From: Methanosarcinales archaeon
GTDB lineage: Archaea; Halobacteriota; Methanosarcinia; Methanosarcinales; Methanogasteraceae
NCBI GenBank assembly: GCA_003661105.1
Contig: QMVM01000032.1
Span: 1-12,518, forward strand
Reading direction: 5' to 3'
Length of the DNA: 12,518 nt
Part shown: in pieces, positions 1 through 6,008 of the stretch
Layout: each line of letters begins with the position of its first letter
Numbering within the stretch: the stretch's first letter is position 1
Program-made: the position numbers and the translations under genes
Notes under the pieces: model-generated
The model's database searches: none
What the model saw: only the letters and a program-made list of their open reading frames with translations
What the model was told of the DNA's origin: nothing

Positions 1-123
1 CTAATCGATAGCGAGTTTGATGAGGTCGAACTGCGCGATCTGCTGAAACTCGTAGTTCTCGTTCTCGGGTTAGCTCCGGGATGTAGAAACACGATCCTGA
101 TCCTCTTTGGGGCGGGGGGATAG
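1..123 (+). CDS. C-terminal end of an unidentified gene (5' end outside window)
   Basis: Frame 1 is the only forward frame open from the window edge. It runs 40 codons to a TAG at 121-123, and the other two forward frames stop within the first few codons or by about base 50. The visible peptide begins with an acidic stretch (SEFDEVELRD) and continues into a hydrophobic stretch rich in Leu and Val, so it could be the tail of a membrane protein. The stop lies one base before the ATG at 125 of the next gene. Such tight tandem packing is typical of an operon and is the main argument that this is a real gene end. I do not recognise the family, and too little is visible to assign a function. Confidence 0.42.
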   Translation, partial: LIDSEFDEVELRDLLKLVVLVLGLAPGCRNTILILFGAGG

Positions 124-124
124 G

Positions 125-682
125 ATGCTTAAAAAGTACACAGTACTTGTGACGGCGATCTTTGTGGTCTCAGTGGTATCCGGATACCTGTATGCGAACT
201 CGAATCCGTATGAATCCGCAAGGGTTATGCAGGAACTATCCGGCGAACTCGGCTGGGTCACGGATCTGGACCCGGTTCTGATCTTATTTGCCATATTCTT
301 AAATAATGCAGTCAAGAGTTTTCTTGCAATCATACTTGGCGTACTTGTGATCGTTCCGATCATGTTCATCGTGTTGAATGGATACATTCTCGGCATCGTT
401 ATGTGTGAGTCTGCACGCCTAGAAGGTCTGCTGTATGTTGCAGCAGCGATCCTGCCGCATGGCATAATCGAACTTCCAATGATCCTCTTAAGCGCAGCTC
501 TCGGAACACGCATTGGGGCGATGGTACTGCTCCGGATAAGTGGCAAGATAACTGCTGAAGAGATCATATCCACGCTTAAGTGGTCGATATCCGTCTATTT
601 CAGATGGATTCTCCCTCTCCTATTCGTAGCAGCCGTAATCGAGACGTTCATCACACCTGCTGTGCTGCGGATTCTGGGGTGA
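125..682 (+). CDS. SpoIIM-family (DUF95) integral membrane protein
   Basis: This 185-residue protein is mostly hydrophobic, with about five likely membrane segments (residues 5-24, 50-62, 66-92, 103-134 and 158-180). The signature of the SpoIIM/DUF95 family is visible as PHGIIELP at residues 111-118, preceded by FLNNAVKSF (58-66) and NGYILGIV (85-92). In Bacillus, SpoIIM belongs to the engulfment machinery; archaeal members are widespread in non-sporulating cells and their job is not settled. I chose the ATG at 125, which follows a purine-rich GGGGGGA tract. The in-frame TTG at 107 would add six unlikely residues and overlap the previous gene. The last 42 bases recur at 3455-3496 and 5972-6013, where they meet the tail of a cation antiporter. 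This suggests the gene was once convergent with and overlapping an antiporter gene. Confidence 0.85.
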   Translation: MLKKYTVLVTAIFVVSVVSGYLYANSNPYESARVMQELSGELGWVTDLDPVLILFAIFLNNAVKSFLAIILGVLVIVPIMFIVLNGYILGIVMCESARLEGLLYVAAAILPHGIIELPMILLSAALGTRIGAMVLLRISGKITAEEIISTLKWSISVYFRWILPLLFVAAVIETFITPAVLRILG

Positions 683-711
683 TGCACAGCTAAGAGGGTG
701 TGGGGGGGTTC

Positions 712-763
712 TCGCCTTGCTCTGGTGCTTGTATCAAACAAGTTGACCACCCCGGTCAGGCGA
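712..763 (+). repeat. Nested inverted repeat between spoIIM and the 7TM operon
   Basis: Three stacked arm pairs are visible. The outer pair is TCGCCT (712-717) with AGGCGA (758-763), the middle pair GGTG (724-727) with CACC (748-751), and the inner pair CTTGT (728-732) with ACAAG (738-742) around an ATCAA loop. Middle and inner stems stack directly on the 5' side. There is no T-run afterwards, so it is not a clear intrinsic terminator. Its right arm touches the TATA-like element at 761-773, so it could instead be an operator or a structured end of the spoIIM transcript. Its function is unknown. Confidence 0.35.
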
Positions 764-773
764 AATACATAAC
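761..773 (+). promoter_or_regulatory. Putative archaeal BRE/TATA element for the 7TM/ATP-grasp operon
   Basis: The sequence CGAAATACATAAC combines a purine-rich BRE-like part with an AT-rich TATA-like core. It would place transcription start near 792-798, about 30 bases before the ATG at 828. A Shine-Dalgarno-like AGGA sits at 813-816, 11 bases before that ATG. The match to the TATA consensus is moderate. Confidence 0.35.
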
Positions 774-827
774 TTACTGCTTAACTTTCGTGGTAATGCA
801 AATACATCACACAGGAATCGAAGCATA

Positions 828-2261
828 ATGAAAAAGTCTATCATGTTGTTGGTTGTTGCACTTCTGCTGGCAGGGGTGCTGCTTGCGCCAGTAGATCAGG
901 GCAATGCTCATGCGGATCCGGACACCGATACTGACGATACGGCAGATGAGCCGGATCAGGACTACGAGCCAGATGCCGATGGGGATACAGACTCAGATAC
1001 AGACTCAGATACAGATTCTGATACCGATAGCGAAGACGCAACAGAAAATATGGGTGGAGATGACGAAGCCGGGTCTGAAGAGGAAGAAGATCATGACGAA
1101 GATGGCGATGAACTGCCGGATGAAATCGGTTCTATCCTGCTGATCCATGATAGCTCAGTCAGTGGTGAAGATGTGGGGCGGATGAAAAATTTTGCAACAT
1201 ATCTCAGGATAGATGTGATCGAGGAAAGAATTGATTTCGACTCACGATATCTCCGCGGTCTGGATACGGATGTTGTGCAGGATGTTGATTATGTTATGGC
1301 AATCTCCCGGGACGTTTCCGGATTGGATGTCCTGATAGATTATGTGGCTACTGCGGATTTGTGGTTAAATGGTAAAGAAGTGATCATTTCGAGTGATGTG
1401 GATAAACGGATGCTTAAACAGCATTCTCTGGTTTTACAGAAGGAGGCGTCTCCTGATCTGATAATTCTGACAGGTTTGAAAGATTCTGAGCTGGCATGGA
1501 ATGCGACACTATCTGCTCTGGTTCAGAAGAGACCTGTTACAGAGATGCTGGACGACCGGAACGTCGAATTCACCACAGTCGATGATCGCGACCTTGACGA
1601 TATTCCGGCGTACAGGGGGGCGGTGACCGATACGATACTAAAAGTATCGGAATCCAATATTCCGCTCGAAACCCTGAAACTTATACTTCTTCTTCCGTTT
1701 GCAGCTACAATTGTGACCATCTTCAGGAATATTGTCGGGGCACGAACGTACGGAGTTTTTGGACCTGCAATAATGTCAATAGCTTTTCTCAGTTCCGGCC
1801 TGGTTGTTGGATTGATCTTATTTGCGGTTTTATTGGTGACCGGCGTTTTTGCGCGTAGAATCATTGAACGCCTGAATCTGATGATGGTCCCCAGACTGGC
1901 CGTACTGCTGACGATGTGCTGTATGGTGATGGCAGCGGCAATCGCAATCGGAATTAAGATGAACAGTCAATACCTTGCCAGACTCACTGTTTTCCCGCTG
2001 ATAATAATGGCGATGGTCATCGAGAACTTTATGAAGACTACCATGGAGAAGGGAATTTTAGATGCTCTTAAAATTTGTTTCAGCACTGTTATCGTCGCGG
2101 TAGTATGTTTCCTCGTGATTTCAATCCCCACTCTACAGGCGATCGTGATGACCCACCCGGAAATACTTATTCTGGTCGTGGGATTGAATATCTTGATCGG
2201 AAGGTGGAAGGGGTTACGCATTGTGGAGTATCTCAGGTTTTCAAAGCTTATAAAAGGTTAA
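828..2261 (+). CDS. Secreted acidic domain fused to a 7TM domain (7TM_transglut-like)
   Basis: This 477-residue membrane protein has a signal peptide (1-29, AHA before the likely cleavage). Next comes an extremely Asp/Glu-rich tract (30-98) with four DTDS repeats at 53-68, then a soluble, probably extracytoplasmic, domain of alternating strands and helices (about 100-275). A C-terminal bundle of six or seven membrane segments follows (about 281-460). The bundle carries marks of the 7TM domain that bacteria fuse to inactive transglutaminases: GARTYGVFGPAIMSIAF (304-320), LTVFPLIIMAMVIENF (386-401), and PEILILVV followed by IGRWKGLRIVEYLRF near the end. I cannot recognise a transglutaminase domain; residues 100-275 are unassigned. 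The ATP-grasp gene begins four bases after its stop, so the two are surely co-transcribed. Family knowledge links this pairing to peptide or amide-bond modification, but the substrate is unknown. Confidence 0.82.
   Translation: MKKSIMLLVVALLLAGVLLAPVDQGNAHADPDTDTDDTADEPDQDYEPDADGDTDSDTDSDTDSDTDSEDATENMGGDDEAGSEEEEDHDEDGDELPDEIGSILLIHDSSVSGEDVGRMKNFATYLRIDVIEERIDFDSRYLRGLDTDVVQDVDYVMAISRDVSGLDVLIDYVATADLWLNGKEVIISSDVDKRMLKQHSLVLQKEASPDLIILTGLKDSELAWNATLSALVQKRPVTEMLDDRNVEFTTVDDRDLDDIPAYRGAVTDTILKVSESNIPLETLKLILLLPFAATIVTIFRNIVGARTYGVFGPAIMSIAFLSSGLVVGLILFAVLLVTGVFARRIIERLNLMMVPRLAVLLTMCCMVMAAAIAIGIKMNSQYLARLTVFPLIIMAMVIENFMKTTMEKGILDALKICFSTVIVAVVCFLVISIPTLQAIVMTHPEILILVVGLNILIGRWKGLRIVEYLRFSKLIKG
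984..1031 (+). repeat. Four 12-bp tandem repeats encoding DTDS
   Basis: Units start at 984, 996, 1008 and 1020. The first two are identical (GATACAGACTCA), and the third and fourth drift at synonymous positions. All four still encode Asp-Thr-Asp-Ser inside the acidic tract of the 7TM protein. Synonymous drift with a constant peptide suggests selection for the acidic repeat rather than a fresh replication slip. Confidence 0.9.
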
Positions 2262-2265
2262 AGAT

Positions 2266-3225
2266 ATGATCACACCATTGTCCAGGTTGTTTGGGAAAAA
2301 TAAGGAAGTAGTCGGGATAAATGCACGCAACATAGGATATATCTTCGCGGAAAACCCGAGAAAGCTACTCAGTCTGGTGGATGATAAGTTAAAGACAAAA
2401 GAACTACTCGAAAGTGTCAGCATTCCATTTCCTGGAGTATATGGAGTTTTTAGTGAGATACATGAACTGAGAAATCTTGAAAAAGTAATAGACAGGGATG
2501 AATTTGTAATCAAGCCCTCGTCAGGAGCGGGCGGAAGAGGGATAGTCGTGATCAAGGGCAGAGTGGACCGGGGGTGGGTAAAGTCCAGTGGCAAGACGAT
2601 TTCGCTTGCAGAGATCCGGAAACATTGTTCGGAGGTGCTTGAAGGCGTATATTCGCTTGACGGTAACCCCACCCCGGTCTTTTTTGAGTCTTTGATCAAA
2701 TCCCACCACGCTCTTGCGGAAGTCTCTTTCGAAGGGGTTCCCGATGTCAGGATCATATCTTACAGGGGTGTGCCTGTGATGGCAATGGTGCGATTGCCAA
2801 CACGAGAGTCTTCTGGCAAGGCAAACCTCCATCAGGGCGCGCTTGGCGCGGGAATACGGATATCCGGAGGGCACACCATCCATGCGATCCGTAAGGATAA
2901 ACCGGTCCACACGCATCCGGATACCGGATCAACTCTCATCGGGGTCGAGATTCCGTTCTGGGACGAGATTCTGGAAATATCTTCAAAATCTTATGACGCG
3001 GTGGGACTCGGATACCTTGGCGTCGATGTAGCCATTGATGAAGAGACTGGACCGCTGGTGCTTGAACTGAATGCAAGACCCGGACTGAGCATCCAGAATG
3101 CCAATCAGTGCGGCCTTGCGCGCAGGCTGGAGGTCATAGAAGCGATGGATCTTGAGAACGTAAGCTCTGCAGAGAGGGTCGCTATTGCCGTAGAACTTGA
3201 TACAAAGGACTGGGTTGCGGTTTGA
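2266..3225 (+). CDS. RimK-related ATP-grasp ligase (alpha-L-glutamate ligase-like)
   Basis: This 319-residue cytoplasmic ATP-grasp enzyme should couple ATP hydrolysis to formation of an amide bond between a carboxylate and an amine. Visible motifs, in order, are NARNIGYI (19-26), VDDKLKTK (38-45), VIKP (81-84) with the glycine loop SSGAGGRG (85-92), PDVRIISYRG (159-168), ANLHQGALGAG (186-196), HPDTG (217-221), LGYLGVDVAID (248-258) and the metal-binding ELNARPG (267-273). Together they match the alpha-L-glutamate ligase-related family, which is regularly encoded beside the 7TM protein found just upstream. The core nucleotide and metal residues are intact, so I expect an active enzyme. The start follows the upstream stop by four bases. 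The amino acid attached and the acceptor cannot be read from the sequence. Just past its stop lies the scar of a second spoIIM gene. Confidence 0.88.
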   Translation: MITPLSRLFGKNKEVVGINARNIGYIFAENPRKLLSLVDDKLKTKELLESVSIPFPGVYGVFSEIHELRNLEKVIDRDEFVIKPSSGAGGRGIVVIKGRVDRGWVKSSGKTISLAEIRKHCSEVLEGVYSLDGNPTPVFFESLIKSHHALAEVSFEGVPDVRIISYRGVPVMAMVRLPTRESSGKANLHQGALGAGIRISGGHTIHAIRKDKPVHTHPDTGSTLIGVEIPFWDEILEISSKSYDAVGLGYLGVDVAIDEETGPLVLELNARPGLSIQNANQCGLARRLEVIEAMDLENVSSAERVAIAVELDTKDWVAV

Positions 3226-3254
3226 CCTCAGAAGGCGATCGAGCAGACCGGAAC

Positions 3255-3491
3255 GCATCGACCCTTCCGCACGACATAGTCGGACTTCCGATAATTCTCT
3301 TAAGCGCTGCTCCCGGACGCGTATTGTAACGATGGTGCTTCTCCAGATAAGCGACAAGATGTTCACTGAAGGGATCTTATCCGCGCTTAAGTTAGATATC
3401 CTTATAGTTCAGATGGATTCTCCCACTCCTGTTCGTAGTATCCATAATCGAGATGTTCATCACTTCAATCGTGCTGTGGGTTCCTGAGTGA
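3255..3491 (+). pseudogene. Degraded C-terminal half of a second spoIIM-family gene
   Basis: About 80 codons match residues 107-185 of the intact SpoIIM protein at 125-682, but in shifted frames. LPHDIVGLPIILLSAAPG (from 3264) matches the family motif region. A one-base loss then brings a TAA at 3327-3329. MVLLQISDK and GILSALK (from 3332) continue in another frame. A two-base loss restores the original frame for RWILPLLFV, SIIEMFITS and a TGA at 3489-3491. By hand count, the last 82 bases before the stop match the intact gene at about 65 positions. There is no start and no N-terminal half, so this is a dead partial copy. It is old enough to have diverged, and it is not an assembly duplicate. 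Confidence 0.88.
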
Positions 3492-3563
3492 TGCGCCACT
3501 CCGCAAGTCCGATTGCGAATTTGAGCATTGCCGGGGCGACGATGGCCGAGATTGTAACCATCA
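3460..3563 (-). pseudogene. Remnant C-terminus of a second cation-antiporter gene
   Basis: Read on the minus strand from 3563, the codons give MVTISAIVAPAMLKFAIGL followed by AEWRITQEPTARLK and TGA at 3462-3460. This aligns without gaps to the end of the intact antiporter (MVAVSVIISPVLLKFAIKL, then KEAHITPESKAQQT and stop). Between 3497-3563 and 6014-6080, 46 of 67 bases match by hand count. The remnant overlaps the spoIIM pseudogene tail by 32 nt (3460-3491), exactly as the intact antiporter overlaps its own spoIIM relic at 5977-6008. Homology stops at 3563, which is where the FG-GAP protein gene ends: its stop codon (3561-3563) lies inside the antiporter remnant. Confidence 0.82.
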
Positions 3564-5414
3564 CAGATTGCATGGCCCTGCCGCTGCCTGCAGGATCATT
3601 AGTGCGTCCACCGATGTGAGTTTGCAGTCTCCGTTCATATCACCCCACATTCGCCCGACACCCTGCGGGTCCGTCCAGTAACCCGTTGGGGTGCTGTTAT
3701 CCAAATCCCAGACATCAGGCACGCCGTCGCCATCAGTGTCGGTGTTAGGTTCTGTGATTGCTTTGTAATAAGCTATGGTCACTTCTTGCAATATTGGCGT
3801 ATCTACTAGATCGATTGTGGAAAAATATGCCTTATACCTCAAATATCTCCCGACATAAGAATGATGAATCACCTCACCTGATGCCGCAGTAAAATAGGTT
3901 GAGGATGTACCGTCCGGGCCAACCCAGTTCCAAGTTATCCTATCATTATTGGCAGCGATCTGGAACTTCAGGTTTGTTCCCAGGGGCTGGCTTTCGGGGC
4001 TCCAGGCGATGGATGCCCACTTCACCGGATACGATCCACTGGCATCTAGTATCGAAGATATGAATTCTCCACCCTCATGGTAGAGATAATCAAGTAAACC
4101 AACTGAACAGCCAAAATAGAGATATGCCTTGCCCGCATCTAAATTGGCTGTGTTATGGTCCGGGCTACCGATGACCACATCTTTAAAGCCGTCCCCATTT
4201 ACATCCCCTGCACGAGCAACTGATGTCCCATAGTGCGCATCATCTTGCTCTCCGGATGACTCCCAAGTTGGTTCAGCGCTCAAACCTGAAGAAGAACCCA
4301 GATAGAGAAAAGCATAGCCCCTGTACGTATTGCCCCAATGAGAGCCGCCGATGATCACATCCTCATATCCATCTCCATTGACATCTCCAGCACCGGCAAC
4401 CGAACATCCAAAATGAAGTTCAGACCGGGGAACGCTTTTGGACCAAACTGAGCCAGTGCTTAAACCATCCGTAGAGCCAAAATAAAGATAAGCCTTGCCG
4501 AGTAAACCATCCATGCCATATGCACCAACGATAGCGTCATCATATCCATCTCCATTGACATCACCAGCAGTGGCAACTGAACAGCCATAATATCCACCGA
4601 CCTGATCATCTCCGGATGAAGTCCATGCTGGCATGGTGCTCAAACCAGCAGTAGAACCAAGATAGAGATAAGCCTTGCCGGCATTTTCCTGCTCTGTGTC
4701 ATAATGGTATGCACCGACAATAACATCATCATAGCCATCTCCATCGACATCGCCGGCAGAGGCAACCGAATAGCCATAGTTTGCATCCACCTGATCATCT
4801 CCGGATGAGGTCCAGGCTGGTATGGTGCTCAAGCCAGTGGCAGAGCCAAGATACAGATAAGCCTTGCCTGCAGAATTGTTGTATCCACATGCACCGACAA
4901 TAACATCATCATAGCCATCTCCATCGACATCGCCGGCAGAGGCAACCGAATAGCCATAGTTTGCATCCACCTGGTCATCTCCGGATGATGTCCAGGCTGG
5001 TATGGTGCTCAAGCCAGTGGCAGAGCCAAGATACAGATAAGCCTTGCCTGCGTTCTCATTTATTGTATCGTATTCAGACGCACCGACAATAACATCGTCA
5101 TAGCCATCTCCGTTAACATCGCCGGCAGAGGCGACTGATTTACCATAGACTGCATTTGATTGATCCTCTCCGGACGATGCCCACCCGAGAGAGGAGTTTT
5201 TGGCAAGCCTCACTTCCGCAACCTCGTACCATGCGTCTCCGGCACAGGCTATCTCCACAAAATGAGCCTCTCCACCATTAAAGTCTCCGCAGTTATACTG
5301 AGTCCAGGTTTCGGCATTGACCAGCGGGGTGAGCATTAGCAAAGCTGCCAGCAATAGAGCCCCGATCAAGGTCACTACACTCATCTTCCGTATTCGTTTC
5401 ATTTTCAGTGTCAT
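3561..5414 (-). CDS. Secreted FG-GAP repeat protein with C-terminal dockerin-like segment
   Basis: This 617-residue exported protein has a basic N-terminus and hydrophobic signal peptide (about 1-34, ending LVNA). Six FG-GAP/integrin-alpha-like repeats of about 60 residues follow, with calcium-loop cores DVNGDGYDD or DVDGDGYDD beginning near residues 99, 162, 222, 285, 344 and 403. This suggests most of a beta-propeller. Residues 445-550 form a beta-rich domain (GTNLKFQIAANND, RYLRYKAYF) of a kind I associate with archaeal surface proteins. A TSP3-like calcium motif (DTDGDGVPD, 559-567) follows. The end (GDMNGDCKLTSVDALMILQ, 591-609) is one half of a type I dockerin. The start may be the ATG at 5414 or the second Met at 5402, which is better spaced from GGAAGAG. 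The likely role is calcium-dependent surface binding, possibly docked to a cohesin. Its stop lies in the antiporter remnant. Confidence 0.85.
   Translation of the reverse strand: MTLKMKRIRKMSVVTLIGALLLAALLMLTPLVNAETWTQYNCGDFNGGEAHFVEIACAGDAWYEVAEVRLAKNSSLGWASSGEDQSNAVYGKSVASAGDVNGDGYDDVIVGASEYDTINENAGKAYLYLGSATGLSTIPAWTSSGDDQVDANYGYSVASAGDVDGDGYDDVIVGACGYNNSAGKAYLYLGSATGLSTIPAWTSSGDDQVDANYGYSVASAGDVDGDGYDDVIVGAYHYDTEQENAGKAYLYLGSTAGLSTMPAWTSSGDDQVGGYYGCSVATAGDVNGDGYDDAIVGAYGMDGLLGKAYLYFGSTDGLSTGSVWSKSVPRSELHFGCSVAGAGDVNGDGYEDVIIGGSHWGNTYRGYAFLYLGSSSGLSAEPTWESSGEQDDAHYGTSVARAGDVNGDGFKDVVIGSPDHNTANLDAGKAYLYFGCSVGLLDYLYHEGGEFISSILDASGSYPVKWASIAWSPESQPLGTNLKFQIAANNDRITWNWVGPDGTSSTYFTAASGEVIHHSYVGRYLRYKAYFSTIDLVDTPILQEVTIAYYKAITEPNTDTDGDGVPDVWDLDNSTPTGYWTDPQGVGRMWGDMNGDCKLTSVDALMILQAAAGPCNL
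4709..5051 (-). repeat. Near-identical 180-bp tandem repeat within the FG-GAP gene
   Basis: Bases 4709-4871 and 4889-5051 match at exact 180-bp spacing with only two differences over 163 bases (4794/4974 and 4809/4989). Both encode the same peptide, from GKAYLYLGSATGLST through DVDGDGYDDVIVGA. The other FG-GAP repeats of the same gene are clearly more diverged, so these two blades arose by a recent tandem duplication or were recently homogenised. Confidence 0.92.
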
Positions 5415-5423
5415 CTCTTCCGC

Positions 5424-5450
5424 TTTTATTTAACTTTACTCATAAATCCA
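5424..5450 (-). promoter_or_regulatory. AT-rich candidate promoter of the FG-GAP protein gene
   Basis: On the minus strand, TTTATG (5446-5441) and TTAAATAAAA (5433-5424) are TATA-like. The first would place transcription start near 5418, giving a very short leader containing GGAAGAG at 5420-5414. Another TATA-like CATAAAAT lies near 5490. The evidence is composition only, and I cannot choose between them. I see no gene between 5415 and the dockerin fragment ending at 5620. Confidence 0.3.
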
Positions 5451-5557
5451 CTAAACCCCGCACTTAAGTACAGAACCCGCACATAACGATTTTATGCCGT
5501 TTATCGTACCCTATGCTTCGGCAAGTTCCTATGGTGAGTTAACACCGATATTGTAAG

Positions 5558-5590
5558 CCTGCCACATGGATCGTAGCGTCTCATGGCAGG
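5558..5590. repeat. Inverted repeat downstream of the dockerin fragment
   Basis: The left arm CCTGCCACATG (5558-5568) pairs with CATGGCAGG (5582-5590), leaving one or two unpaired bases and a 13-base loop. It lies about 30 bases beyond the frame-corrected stop of the dockerin fragment on the minus strand. No T-run follows, so a terminator role is unproven. It could also be a relic of whatever event brought this block in. Confidence 0.35.
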
Positions 5591-5619
5591 TATAGTCAAC
5601 ATCACCATGATACTTAAAA

Positions 5620-5977
5620 CTAACTGATCTCTGTGCTTCCTGCCGCTGCCTGCATGATTATCAGCCGCATCAACTGACGTAACCGCCCCATTCCGATTCA
5701 CGTCCGCAGCATCGCTCTGCTCTCCGCTCGCTATCATCTGCAGTACGATAACCGCATCCGCCGTTGTAACCGGACCATCACCATTGATGCCGCCGCTCCG
5801 CTCTCGGTGTGCTTCGATGTAGGGCGTGTGCAGAACATCCGCAACAGCGTTAACCACAAGGTTGAAGGATCCGCCGCATTCATCCCAAAACTCCGGATCG
5901 CTCCAATTCGTGTGCGTCCATCCAGACGCCTCCATGCCCCCTGTACTCGATATACACTGCTGCACGATCTCGTTCAT
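5620..5977 (-). pseudogene. Frameshifted fragment of a dockerin protein
   Basis: The frame from the ATG at 5977 encodes about 60 residues of unassigned sequence (WTHTNWSDPEFWDECGG, AVADVLHTPYIE). A near-complete two-repeat type I dockerin follows: GGINGDGPVTTADAVIVLQM, then DVNRNGAVTSVDA. An extra base in the CC at 5665-5666 then breaks the frame. Skipping it restores LIIMQAAAGSTEIS and a TAG at 5622-5620, exactly the expected dockerin ending. Unshifted, the frame runs on with non-dockerin residues to about 5501. There is no signal peptide, although dockerin proteins act outside the cell, so the 5' end is also missing. Its ATG overlaps the antiporter stop (TGATG), so it may be translated by coupling, but its first dozen codons come from the antisense of the spoIIM relic. 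A sequencing error could explain the frameshift but not the missing export signal. Confidence 0.72.
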
Positions 5978-6008
5978 CACGTCTGCTGTGCTTTGGATTC
6001 AGGGGTAA
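5972..6008 (+). pseudogene. Relic of a spoIIM 3' end overlapping the antiporter tail
   Basis: On the plus strand, codons give SFITSAVLWIQG and a TAA at 6006-6008, matching the end of the intact SpoIIM (TFITPAVLRILG, stop). Bases 5972-6013 align without gaps to 646-687 with 34 of 42 identical by hand count, and also to 3455-3496. No further SpoIIM coding sequence lies upstream of 5972. The relic probably survives because the antisense of the same bases encodes the last residues of the antiporter. Confidence 0.75.

Noticed and set aside
107..124. TTG start at 107 for the SpoIIM-family gene
   Set aside because: It would add MGRGDR before a clean MLKK membrane-protein start, lies in the purine-rich ribosome-site region, and overlaps the preceding reading frame. 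The ATG at 125 is better.
904..1143. Separate small basic, Ile/Gln-rich protein in another frame of the acidic tract
   Set aside because: It is a frame-shifted reading of the GAT/ACA-rich repeats of the 7TM protein; repetitive codons keep several frames open.
2241..2916. Minus-strand frames opposite the ATP-grasp gene
   Set aside because: The ATP-grasp gene on the plus strand has all its motifs. The opposite frames are explained by its codon bias.
4640..5060. CRISPR-like or satellite array suggested by the repeats
   Set aside because: The repeat is in-frame coding sequence for FG-GAP blades with a 180-bp period; there are no short repeats with unique spacers.
5483..5505. Palindrome-like ACGAT...ATCGT near 5490 as an operator
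   Set aside because: Only five bases pair at the ends and the centre does not; this is expected by chance in AT-rich DNA.
683..5971. Transposon or integron explaining the inserted blocks
   Set aside because: No transposase, integrase, tRNA target or terminal inverted repeats were seen. The repeated 42-bp ends are old gene tails, diverged from each other, not clean target-site duplications.
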